Notes under the pieces: generated by a model
The model's database searches: none
Told to the model about the DNA's origin: nothing
Seen by the model: only the letters and a program-made list of their open reading frames with translations
Program-made: the position numbers and the translations under genes
Shown: positions 1-7,198 of the stretch, in pieces
Position numbering within the stretch: the stretch's first letter is position 1
Layout of the letters: every line of letters starts with the position of its first letter
Assembly (NCBI GenBank): GCA_017849435.1
Contig: JAFIGY010000022.1
Coordinates: forward strand, 186,001-250,000
Source: Chitinophaga niabensis
Lineage (GTDB): Bacteria > Bacteroidota > Bacteroidia > Chitinophagales > Chitinophagaceae
DNA length: 64,000 bases
Reading direction: 5' to 3'

Positions 1-305
1 TTGGCGCCGTTTTCCACCAGGTGTACGATGAAGTTGTCGTCTTCATACATCGTGAGGATGATCACTTTCACCTCGGGATACTTTTCCTTTACCTTGATGG
101 TAGCCTGTATCCCGTCCATCTTCGGCATTTTGAGGTCCATCAGGATCACATCCGGCTGCTGTTCCTGCATGATCTGCAGGAGGTGTTCTCCGTCTTCCGC
201 TTCAAACACCACATTGATATTGTCATAGGGCGTGAGCGTATTAATCACACCGCTGCGAAATATCTTATGATCGTCTGCAATAGCGACTTTAATAGGAGAC
301 AGCAT
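1..305 (-). CDS. NarL/FixJ-type response regulator, receiver domain (3' end outside window)
   Basis: The reading frame opens with ATG at 305 and runs off the left edge after about 101 codons. The visible part is a CheY-like receiver: the acidic pair D11-D12 (ADDH), the phospho-acceptor D57 in the stretch LMDLKM, and the ILT segment that carries the conserved Thr. The DNA-binding half is outside the window; a LuxR-type HTH is inferred because the adjacent kinase is of the HisKA_3 class, which normally pairs with NarL-type regulators. It begins 18 bases after the kinase stop, so it is the last visible gene of a four-gene leftward operon. Its targets are unknown. Confidence 0.9.
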   Translation of the reverse strand, partial: MLSPIKVAIADDHKIFRSGVINTLTPYDNINVVFEAEDGEHLLQIMQEQQPDVILMDLKMPKMDGIQATIKVKEKYPEVKVIILTMYEDDNFIVHLVENGA

Positions 306-323
306 AACAGGAAAAAATTTTAC

Positions 324-1118
324 TTAGATCACAGGCTGAAAATTCTCTACCTGCACCTCGGCAACAGTACCGGCAGGGGAATTTTTCACAAAGGTGATGT
401 TTCCGCCGATAATATTCAAGCGGCTTTCGATATTTTTTAAGCCCAGATGTCCTGTTTTCTTGCGTGATTCGTCCAGTCCGTCGATTAGTTTCCCGTTGCC
501 GTCATCTTCTACGCGAACGGTGAGGAGGTTTGGGGTGCTTTGGTAGCTGATGCGTACATTTTGGGCTTCTGCGTGTTTCAGGATGTTATTGATCAGCTCC
601 TGTACCACCCGGTAAACGTTCAGGGCTTTTTCCCGGTCAACGGGGTAGCTGGTACCATCCGTCCGGTAGGTGATACTGATCTGTTTGTTCTTGTTCATCA
701 GGCTGGTAAAGGAATCCAGCGCGTGGTTGAGGCCGAGGTTCTCCAAAGTGGTGGGGTGCAGGCTTTGGGAGATGAACCGCAGCTGTTGAATAATGGTATC
801 TGTAAAGTCCTTCGTTTCCTTGATCCGTTCTACTTCCCCGTTCCCGGCGCGCTGCTGGAGGGAATTCAGGTTCAGTTTGAGTACAGACAGCTGGGCGCCC
901 ACCTCGTCGTGGAGATCTTCCGCGATGCGTTTGCGCTCGGTTTCCTGCCCCTGCAGCACGGCCACGAGCCTTTCCTTCTGCAGCTGGAGGTCTTTGTCCC
1001 GCAGCTTCAGCTTATACTGTATCACCATCTTTTGCTGCAAAACAACCAGCACCACCACAAAGATGCCGAGCATCATCATGGCAAGCGTACCGATCATTAT
1101 GAGTTCTACGAGATTCAT
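324..1118 (-). CDS. NarX/DesK-class sensor histidine kinase (HisKA_3)
   Basis: A 264-residue kinase with one N-terminal membrane helix (about residues 6-28), a short coiled-coil linker, a HisKA_3 dimerisation/phospho-acceptor segment with H70 in DLHDEVGAQL, and a HATPase_c domain with the N-box ELINNILKHA and a later GHLGLKNIESR stretch. No periplasmic or PAS sensing domain fits in the N-terminus, so the input must come from elsewhere. The start codon overlaps the stop of the upstream 7-TM gene by 4 bases, which suggests translational coupling and a physical partnership. The phosphorylation target is presumably the regulator immediately downstream. Confidence 0.92.
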   Translation of the reverse strand: MNLVELIMIGTLAMMMLGIFVVVLVVLQQKMVIQYKLKLRDKDLQLQKERLVAVLQGQETERKRIAEDLHDEVGAQLSVLKLNLNSLQQRAGNGEVERIKETKDFTDTIIQQLRFISQSLHPTTLENLGLNHALDSFTSLMNKNKQISITYRTDGTSYPVDREKALNVYRVVQELINNILKHAEAQNVRISYQSTPNLLTVRVEDDGNGKLIDGLDESRKKTGHLGLKNIESRLNIIGGNITFVKNSPAGTVAEVQVENFQPVI

Positions 1119-1801
1119 CTCTCCGTTCTTTTGATTTTTCGTAAACCTACATAAAAAAGCACGAACTGGATGATACCGGCAGTAAAGTTAAGCGATCTGG
1201 TGATCTGGTAAGCTGCCCGCAGGGATTTGTCTCCCGCCATGTTCAGATTGGCATTCTGCAGGAAGCTGAAGAAGAGATACATCATGAAAGAGCTGCAGAT
1301 ATAGATGAACAATCCGGCATTGAACCAGAAGGTGGGAAGGGAGTTGATATAGATCGATTGCTCCCGCAGTTCTTCATTCCGTAACAATTGCAGGAAGAAT
1401 GTAACACCATAGATAATGAGGATAACGTTCCGTGTAGTCTGCGATATGGAATTAGCCACTTTATATCCTTCCAGTAAGGTGATATCCAACAGGTAAATCA
1501 CGATCACTACTGCCAGTACTGGCATCACCAGTTTTCGCACGGGGGATTTTTTCAATACCTGCAGGTAGAACATGGACAGGATAATAATTTGAGTCAGGTT
1601 CATAATGGTGTTGAACCACCAGTTATTCTGCACTATCCTTGACAGGATATAGGAGCCTCCGGCGTATATCACGCTGGCAATAACATACAGGTATATCAGG
1701 CGTTCTTCCCGGTTGAGGGATCTGTATTTCATGGTGAAGGGGATCAAAAGTAAACATTCGATCCCCAACATCACGAAAAAAAAGTAGAGCGAAATTGGCA
1801 C
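1115..1801 (-). CDS. seven-helix integral membrane protein, candidate sensor partner of the kinase
   Basis: No family is recognised with confidence. The 228 residues contain about seven hydrophobic helices (roughly 5-22, 37-54, 64-83, 90-108, 125-140, 160-180, 203-222) with short loops and a basic C-terminus (KIKRTER). The gene starts 3 bases after the 132-residue protein and overlaps the kinase start by 4 bases, so it is almost certainly co-translated with both. The layout suggests that it supplies the membrane sensing module that the kinase lacks. That role is inference from gene order; a scaffold or an unrelated membrane protein is also possible. Confidence 0.8.
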   Translation of the reverse strand: MPISLYFFFVMLGIECLLLIPFTMKYRSLNREERLIYLYVIASVIYAGGSYILSRIVQNNWWFNTIMNLTQIIILSMFYLQVLKKSPVRKLVMPVLAVVIVIYLLDITLLEGYKVANSISQTTRNVILIIYGVTFFLQLLRNEELREQSIYINSLPTFWFNAGLFIYICSSFMMYLFFSFLQNANLNMAGDKSLRAAYQITRSLNFTAGIIQFVLFYVGLRKIKRTER

Positions 1802-1804
1802 TTA

Positions 1805-2203
1805 TTAAACTTTATCTGTATTCAAGGGGTTCGGGGAGGCGCAATCATAAGGACATCCAACACCATCATCGAGGATTTCGGTGGAAGGGGTGTCTTTATT
1901 CATGCCGGCAGCAAGTTTGAGCGCTTCCGGGATAATATCATTCCCGTCCTTGTCAACACCTACGAGCACAAACTTTTTGTCCCTTTTACCATCGCCGTTT
2001 ATATCCAGTCCGTAATAGATGCGTAATCCCACTACTTCCGGCTTTTGCAGCAGGGTGTTAAGCTTGTTGATACCGAAGAACTGTGAGATGAGGAAGTCCT
2101 TGTGTTTCTTCCGTTCAAACTGGTCGACCCGGAAGGTCTGTGTAATTTGAGCGCCGTTGACGAGGGTGATGAATTTCCCGGCGTCTTTGTGAAATTTTGA
2201 CAT
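1805..2203 (-). CDS. hypothetical protein with EF-hand-like loop
   Basis: A 132-residue soluble protein of unknown function. ATG at 2203 is chosen; a TTG 24 bases upstream is possible but would lengthen it only by MTLLNLHA. Visible marks are an EF-hand or dockerin-like calcium loop (DINGDGKRDKK), a second acidic loop (DKDGND) and a C-terminal GCPYDC with two cysteines four apart. No signal peptide is seen. It is the first gene of the leftward operon, about 30 bases after a good promoter, and the 7-TM gene follows within 3 bases. Calcium binding is only suggested by the loop. Confidence 0.7.
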   Translation of the reverse strand: MSKFHKDAGKFITLVNGAQITQTFRVDQFERKKHKDFLISQFFGINKLNTLLQKPEVVGLRIYYGLDINGDGKRDKKFVLVGVDKDGNDIIPEALKLAAGMNKDTPSTEILDDGVGCPYDCASPNPLNTDKV

Positions 2204-2241
2204 TGCGTGTAGATTTAAAAGAGTCAATAAAAATATCGGGA

Positions 2242-2271
2242 TAAAATTATTACAAAATCTGACTTTTCAAA
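2242..2271 (-). promoter_or_regulatory. Bacteroidota-type promoter for the two-component operon
   Basis: On the minus strand a -33 TTTG (plus 2268-2271) is followed after 18 bases by TAATTTTA (plus 2242-2249), a 7 of 8 match to TAnnTTTG. The predicted start lies near 2235, giving a leader of about 30 bases to the ATG at 2203. Confidence 0.6.
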
Positions 2272-2397
2272 GTGGGGAGGGCGGTGGGGAGATGTGGTTG
2301 TTTAGGGGTTGAAGATCAATTGGATGCTTTATCACTGCGGATTTTAGCGGAGCGGGAGGGGGTGTTGGGGGGAGGGGTTTGCGTGGTTTTCCCGCAA

Positions 2398-2419
2398 AAA
2401 TGCGTAGAAATACGCATTT
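2398..2419. promoter_or_regulatory. 9-bp perfect dyad with GAAA centre, candidate operator
   Basis: AAATGCGTA and TACGCATTT flank a central GAAA. The dyad sits in the divergent region between the two-component operon and the 297-residue protein, centred about 70 bases before the predicted start of the rightward transcript. That is a usual place for an activator of the LuxR/NarL class. A transcriptional terminator is less likely because no gene ends here. Confidence 0.45.
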
Positions 2420-2441
2420 CCGATTTACAGGGTCTTAACGC

Positions 2442-2472
2442 TTGACTGTAACCCTATTCTTTTCAAACTTTG
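2442..2472 (+). promoter_or_regulatory. possible promoter of the 297-residue protein
   Basis: TTG at 2442-2444, 20 bases, then AAACTTTG at 2465-2472 (7 of 8 to TAnnTTTG). It implies a leader of about 180 bases before the ATG at 2660. Other partial matches exist in this AT-rich region, so the assignment is weak. The rest of 2228-2659 shows no convincing gene. Confidence 0.35.
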
Positions 2473-2659
2473 TACCGTTGAAATTGATACAGGGGAGGAG
2501 GGTTGAAAGAATCCGTGTTAATTCCAAAATTTTACACGCACTCGGGCCTTTCTACCATTCGTTTGTTTCGTTAGTATGCAGAGGGTTGGCCGGTTACCCT
2601 GAAACCGGCAAAACAAGATCGGTTACCCAAAAAATTTTGAAAAACCAAAATGGTCGCTT

Positions 2660-3553
2660 ATGAGTTACCTGTTAATTGGAAACATCTCTGCACTGATTAG
2701 TGAAGATTGTATAGAACCCCTGGCAAACGCGCGAATCCGGATTTACCTGCCTGGTGATCGTTATGATACCGAAGAGCTGGCGCGCGGGATTTTTAAAGAT
2801 CTGCAGCAACTGTCCGAAAGGGACGTGGAAGCCAAAGCGGATTATTTGTTAGCCGAGTCTGCATTGGATGAGCGTGGTAATTTCAGCCTGGGCTGGGACG
2901 ACATTCATCTTTTTACGGAACCGCTGGAAATGGACATCTGTCTGAACAGCGTTCCCGGTAAACATGCAGGCAAAGAACAAAAAGCACATTGGGTACAGTA
3001 TCACCTGAGCACGCTGGTACCGCATTGGAAACGCTCCCGGGATAAATATCTCGCAGCATTCGCCTATGTGGTGCCTTCGGATAAATGGAGCGGCATCCGC
3101 TCTGAATTCGGAAGCTGGGTGATCTCCGGTGCCGTTAAACATGCGGAAAACCATGAAGGATTAGACGCCATTCGGGTGGAGGCGTACAATGCCCTGAACG
3201 ACAAGTTGCTGGGCTGGTGCAATACCAATGAGAATGGACGCTACAAACTATACTTTTCGAGGAAGGAGATCAGTGGCAGCCATATGCTGCATCTCTGGCA
3301 GAACGAACCTGCCGGTACAGGACCGGATGTTTATTTCAAACTGTACTGGCACAACGAACTGATATGGAGTGAGCATAAAGACACCGCTCTTCAACCGGAA
3401 AGGCAATCGATCAAACCATGCACAAAGTTGAACCTCTTTATCAAACCACCCGTTACAGACAAAAGGTTGCCGGGGTTTTCAGGATGGTTCAATGATTTTA
3501 TCCATAACACTAAAACAAAAAGTCAGTATAAAGACCTGCACCTGACGTATTAG
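2660..3553 (+). CDS. hypothetical protein with two transthyretin-like beta-sandwich repeats
   Basis: The 297-residue protein is not recognised. Two segments resemble each other and CarboxypepD_reg/transthyretin-like folds. The first, about residues 5-100, begins GNISALISEDCIEPL and ends with a DERGNFSLGWDD strand. The second, about 160-235, begins ISGAVKHAENHEG and has a NENGRYKLYF strand. Each has the pattern Gly-strand, variable loop, then (D/N)xxG(N/R)(F/Y). No signal peptide or membrane helix is seen, so cytoplasmic location or a non-Sec export route is possible. It is monocistronic, divergent from the two-component operon and closed by a strong terminator. It is a reasonable but unproven target of that regulator. 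Confidence 0.75.
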   Translation: MSYLLIGNISALISEDCIEPLANARIRIYLPGDRYDTEELARGIFKDLQQLSERDVEAKADYLLAESALDERGNFSLGWDDIHLFTEPLEMDICLNSVPGKHAGKEQKAHWVQYHLSTLVPHWKRSRDKYLAAFAYVVPSDKWSGIRSEFGSWVISGAVKHAENHEGLDAIRVEAYNALNDKLLGWCNTNENGRYKLYFSRKEISGSHMLHLWQNEPAGTGPDVYFKLYWHNELIWSEHKDTALQPERQSIKPCTKLNLFIKPPVTDKRLPGFSGWFNDFIHNTKTKSQYKDLHLTY

Positions 3554-3591
3554 GTCGGTCTCACCCAATGTTGGAAAGCCCCAATATCTAC

Positions 3592-3640
3592 AAACAGCTA
3601 CCTTCCCTCAGCCAAGCCTCCCATAGGTAGCTGTTTTTTT
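3592..3640 (+). terminator. rho-independent terminator
   Basis: AAACAGCTACC and GGTAGCTGTTT form an 11-bp stem around a 23-base loop, followed by a T run to 3640. It closes the 297-residue gene. Confidence 0.85.
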
Positions 3641-3731
3641 CTCTTTCATATTTCTGTAAGAAGGCTTTTGGGAGGCTGAAAATTTTGATATGCGTTACAA
3701 GTTCGCCCTTAACACCTGATCAGTAACGTTG

Positions 3732-4658
3732 TCAGAATCCCGGATGGTAGTGCTGGAGTGTGTCGCGGAGGTACTCCCGGTCTAAATGCGTGTAGATTTC
3801 GGTAGTAGTGATGCTTTCATGCCCCAGCATCGCCTGAACGGCCCGGAGATCGGCGCCGCCTTCTACGAGGTGTGTTGCAAAAGAATGCCGGAAGGTGTGC
3901 GGGGAAATAATTTTGTTGATCCCGGCTTTAGCCGCCAGTTCCCTGATCACCAGAAAGATCATGACACGACTTAAAGCGCTGCCTCTTCGGTTCAGAAACA
4001 GGATATCTTCCTGGCCTTTTTTAGGGACCATCTTTCTCCTCGTTTCATCATAATAGATATTGATGTATTTAATGGCGGATGTTCCGATAGGAATCAGCCT
4101 TTCTTTATCTCCCTTTCCGATCACCCGGATATACCCGTCATCAAAATGAAGGTTGGATATTTGCAGCGCAGTGGCTTCGCTTACCCGCAATCCACAACTG
4201 TACATCGTTTCGAGGATGGCCTTGTTGCGATGTCCTTCCGCTTTGCTCAGGTCTATCTCCGCGATCAGTTTTTCTATCTCTTCAAAGCTTAGTGTATCCG
4301 GCAGTTTGCGTAATGTTTTGGGTGCTTCGAGCAATTGGGAAGGATCTGCCTGAATGGCCTGTTGCCTCTCGAGATAGCGGAAAAAACTTTTGAGCCCTGA
4401 AATGATCCTCGCCTGTGAAGTGGCCGTCATCCCCAGGGCCGCGATCCATCGCGAACAAGCCTGCAGGTCTTCGAGAGTGACTTCAGGCGGACTTATCCGT
4501 TTGCCGGCAGCCTCCAGGTAACTTCTCAACTGCCATACATCCCTTATGTAAGCTTCAATGGAATTGTCGGACAGGGAACGTTCCGATTTAAGATGCACGT
4601 AAAACCCATTGATATATGGTTTCCACACCTTATCATCTTTCATTTGCATTTGTCCCAT
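3732..4658 (-). CDS. xerD: site-specific tyrosine recombinase XerD
   Basis: A 308-residue Xer recombinase acting in chromosome dimer resolution. There is an N-terminal SAM-like core-binding domain (about residues 10-95) and a catalytic domain with the full set of residues: Arg in SCGLRVSEA, Lys in GKGDKERLIP, HTFRHSFATHL, LGHESITTTEIYTH with the nucleophilic Tyr in IYTHLD. Length is normal for the family. ATG at 4658 is chosen, because a TAnnTTTR element ends 5 bases before it; ATG at 4643 (MKDDKVWK) is the alternative. It stands alone, so a chromosomal rather than integron or phage role is likely. XerC versus XerD cannot be settled from the sequence by eye. Confidence 0.9.
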   Translation of the reverse strand: MGQMQMKDDKVWKPYINGFYVHLKSERSLSDNSIEAYIRDVWQLRSYLEAAGKRISPPEVTLEDLQACSRWIAALGMTATSQARIISGLKSFFRYLERQQAIQADPSQLLEAPKTLRKLPDTLSFEEIEKLIAEIDLSKAEGHRNKAILETMYSCGLRVSEATALQISNLHFDDGYIRVIGKGDKERLIPIGTSAIKYINIYYDETRRKMVPKKGQEDILFLNRRGSALSRVMIFLVIRELAAKAGINKIISPHTFRHSFATHLVEGGADLRAVQAMLGHESITTTEIYTHLDREYLRDTLQHYHPGF

Positions 4659-4663
4659 GCCTG

Positions 4664-4671
4664 TAAAAATA
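4664..4671 (-). promoter_or_regulatory. -7 element immediately before xerD
   Basis: On the minus strand TATTTTTA, then CAGGC, then ATG at 4658. A start of transcription a few bases downstream would give a leaderless or nearly leaderless xerD mRNA. No convincing -33 box is seen. Confidence 0.35.
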
Positions 4672-5027
4672 CAATAACGCCGGATTATTACACATAGGCC
4701 GAATAACTGCCGGCATGACAAAGAAAAATGGAAGCACCTCGCCTGTAATAATTTTGCAAAGCAGCCCCCTGTATCTGCGATGCATCACTTGCAATCTGTC
4801 CACATTTAATAACAACGGCACTTCCATTCTCTGGTTTTGTCATAGGGGGTTTGGTTAAGAATATGGCAGTGAAAAAGTAAGAGAGCAAATAGGGAGCTAT
4901 ATCCCTCTGTTGATTTGTCCTATGATCTTATATCCTATGAGATTAACATACCATTATTGACAATACAAATTTCCGTTAAAAGCAGTTATGAAAATACTCT
5001 TTGGGGCGCTTCATTTACTCAAAGCGA
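4672..5027. other. intergenic stretch without a supported gene
   Basis: About 350 bases lie between xerD and the AraC gene. Short open frames of 62-66 codons occur on both strands but lack family features, start context and codon bias. No hairpin terminator for the AraC gene is evident. Confidence 0.6.
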
Positions 5028-6038
5028 TCAAAATGCCTGCATGTTCCGTTCCCAGCGAATACCGGATAATTTGGGAATACAATCCTTCGGCAACATGCCG
5101 TAATATTTGCGGAATGCCCGCGAAAAATGACCGAGGTTCTGATAACTGATCCGGTGTGCCACTTCCGCCACAGGATATTTTCCCGTTCTCAGCAATGCCA
5201 TGGCTTTCTGCATCCGCAATTCAGTATAATATTCATATACATTCTTCTGGTAAATCTTTTTGAACAATGCGTTGAATTTCGATTTACTCATGAATATTCC
5301 CGCTGCCAGTTTATCAACCGTCGGAAAAGGGCGGGAGAGATCTGCAAATACTTTGTTGATATGATAGATGATCTTTTCCTTGTCTGCAAAATCGATTCGC
5401 TCAACATCGCTTTGCTGTTGGATGATCTTGCTGAGGGATAGTGATACGAGTTGCAGAATGATGCCTTTGTAAGCCACCAGGCGCAGATCGTAGGCAATGG
5501 ACCTGATTTCCCCCGTTTGCCGGGCGGTGGCATATAGCTGCATGTCGATGCTGTGGAAGATGTAAGGAACATCCTTCAGCCAGGGCGTTTCTCCCAGGTT
5601 GGTCTGCATCCATTGTTCGGACATGATCACCCACATGTAATTCAGGTAAGCGCCTTTATCACCGCTAAGACCGGTAGCCGTAGCCGCTTTGTAGATCATC
5701 AATGCGTGCAGGTTGGAGCCTTTCGTGAAGTGATGTTCTTCATCCACTGTTTCTTCGCTGTTGTAACTCCCGGTATTGTAGCGGAAGTAACAGTTGGGGG
5801 AGCGTTCGTTCTTTACATATTCAATCGTCAGTTTCTGTTTCAGAAATAATTCCATCGTACAAAACGATAACCCTGTTTCGATCTCATTTACTTCCGCGAA
5901 TCCTGTGGCAATGGTAGGAGGGAAAATAAACCGGTTATCGGAGATCCGGATATTTGTTCCGGCTAGTCTGTTGACATCTGTTGCAAAATCAAAGAGCCAC
6001 GATCTGTTCAGATCAATCTTCAGGTGTATTGGCTTCAT
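5028..6038 (-). CDS. AraC-family transcriptional regulator
   Basis: A 336-residue regulator. The last 85 or so residues hold the double helix-turn-helix: first helix pair in AAGIFMSKSKFNALFKKI, second in VAEVAHRISYQNLGHFSRAF followed by KYYGMLPK, the AraC signature. The N-terminal 230 residues form an unassigned sensing/dimerisation region that starts MKPIHLKIDLNRSW. The next gene upstream encodes a protein resembling that N-terminal region only. Ligand and targets are unknown. Confidence 0.9.
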   Translation of the reverse strand: MKPIHLKIDLNRSWLFDFATDVNRLAGTNIRISDNRFIFPPTIATGFAEVNEIETGLSFCTMELFLKQKLTIEYVKNERSPNCYFRYNTGSYNSEETVDEEHHFTKGSNLHALMIYKAATATGLSGDKGAYLNYMWVIMSEQWMQTNLGETPWLKDVPYIFHSIDMQLYATARQTGEIRSIAYDLRLVAYKGIILQLVSLSLSKIIQQQSDVERIDFADKEKIIYHINKVFADLSRPFPTVDKLAAGIFMSKSKFNALFKKIYQKNVYEYYTELRMQKAMALLRTGKYPVAEVAHRISYQNLGHFSRAFRKYYGMLPKDCIPKLSGIRWERNMQAF

Positions 6039-6136
6039 GGGCTAGGTTAAAAATGCGTCAAGGTAAAATAAATAAAAGTGAAAACGGTACTCCTACAGCC
6101 TTCACTTTTACTCTTCCAGCCTTTAATTGACGCAGA

Positions 6137-6811
6137 TCAGCACCCCGCGCTCATAATCTTGTTTCCGTAGGCTTTTGATCGCTTCTGCAATATAATATTA
6201 CTCCACGAAAAAGCGATCAGTTCCAGTATCACTCCTTTATGAGCGGCATTACGCAGTGATGATGCAACCGATCGCAGGCTGGCGAGCTGCTGCCTGATCC
6301 TGCAGAGACGCATTTCTTTATCCGCATAAGTGAAAGACACCATCCCTTTTCCCATAGCTTCCATCGCCCTGCCATCCGGCTCTGCCAGCAAATGAAGGTT
6401 CTCCTTCATCCATTGTTTGGACATTACCAGCCAGAGGCTGTGCATCGTCTCGCCTTTACACAGGCACTGCCGGATGGTCATATCCGCATCATATCCCTCA
6501 AACACGGGATGCGTCAGATCATAACGGAAGTAATACAACGCTTCGTGATCATGCAGCGGTTCGAATAATAACGTGAACGGATGCCGGTTATGAAAGTGAA
6601 CGATACTAAGAGTTAACCCGGGTTCTATTTTTTGCACCGCCGCATAACCGTTGCCTGCAGATGAGGGAAACACAAACCGGCCCGACCGGATCCTTTTCTC
6701 CGCACCTGTCATCCTGTTCACACCATCTGCCAGTTGTGAAAGCCAGGTGCCTTCTGGGTCGATCTTCAGGCGAATTTCTTTTACATCAGTCATATTAATC
6801 AAGTTAGTCAA
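6137..6811 (-). CDS. AraC paralogue consisting of the sensing domain only, no HTH
   Basis: The 224-residue protein aligns by eye with the N-terminal two-thirds of the neighbouring AraC regulator. Shared landmarks are LKID..W, a (R/N)RF(I/V)FP stretch, YFRY, W(V/L)(I/V)MS(E/K)QWM, and a late AHKGVILEL / AYKGIILQL segment. It stops just where the HTH would begin, and only 98 bases separate its stop from the next gene, so no decayed HTH remains downstream. It may be a stable stand-alone sensor or antagonist, or the product of a deletion. It lies upstream of the full-length paralogue on the same strand and may be co-transcribed. Confidence 0.75.
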   Translation of the reverse strand: MTNLINMTDVKEIRLKIDPEGTWLSQLADGVNRMTGAEKRIRSGRFVFPSSAGNGYAAVQKIEPGLTLSIVHFHNRHPFTLLFEPLHDHEALYYFRYDLTHPVFEGYDADMTIRQCLCKGETMHSLWLVMSKQWMKENLHLLAEPDGRAMEAMGKGMVSFTYADKEMRLCRIRQQLASLRSVASSLRNAAHKGVILELIAFSWSNIILQKRSKAYGNKIMSAGC

Positions 6812-6859
6812 TAGAAATATGTTAAAAAATTAATATTTATTGTGCAGCCACAATAATTT

Positions 6860-6881
6860 TTCTGGCGGAACTCCGTCAGAA
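6860..6881. promoter_or_regulatory. 9-bp imperfect hairpin
   Basis: TTCTGGCGG and CCGTCAGAA pair with one G-T wobble around a four-base loop. No T run follows, so a terminator is unlikely. It could be an operator or a leader structure of the AraC-like gene. Confidence 0.3.
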
Positions 6882-6975
6882 TGCGGATCCCGGCAAGTAA
6901 ACGGAATAAAAGACATTGCCCGGGGGAGCCGGAACAGATGCTGCCAGAAAAAAGATCATCTTTACCGCAGGGTTG

Positions 6976-6987
6976 TTACCCGGGTAA
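6976..6987. promoter_or_regulatory. 12-bp perfect palindrome upstream of pyc
   Basis: TTACCCGGGTAA is a perfect 12-bp palindrome about 210 bases before the pyc start. It may be a regulator site; nothing else supports this. Confidence 0.25.
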
Positions 6988-7198
6988 ACGAGGGTGTTTC
7001 ATTAGAAATAAAGATAATGTGATCAATAAGCGTTTTTTTTGTAAAAAATCGGAATCGCAAGCGGTTTGGCTGAAGAATTTTAATTAAAGTACGTCAAATT
7101 TTAGAAACAAACGAATAAAAAACCTGATTCTTTTACTACTTTTATACCCGCTTATTTTTAGCATTAATGTTATATTGATTGTCCATTCAACCACAGTT

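Larger units (their letters stand above)
6812..7198. other. intergenic region upstream of pyc with small dyads
   Basis: About 390 bases between divergent genes. No convincing gene. It contains a 9-bp hairpin (6860-6881) and a 12-bp palindrome (6976-6987), listed separately. TACTTTTA just before 7145 and TATTTTTA near 7153-7160 are weak -7 candidates for pyc. Confidence 0.5.

Noticed and set aside
2442..2663. 73-codon open frame beginning at TTG before the two-repeat protein
   Set aside because: Its start lies in a likely -33 element, the product has no family features and it ends within the start region of the real gene.
4633..4888. Two overlapping 64-66 codon frames on the minus strand upstream of xerD
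   Set aside because: No start context, composition unlike coding DNA, and no recognisable motif.
6137..6811. Frameshifted pseudogene explanation for the short AraC paralogue
   Set aside because: The remaining 98 bases before the next gene cannot hold the missing HTH in any frame, so a simple frameshift is not the cause; a deletion remains possible.
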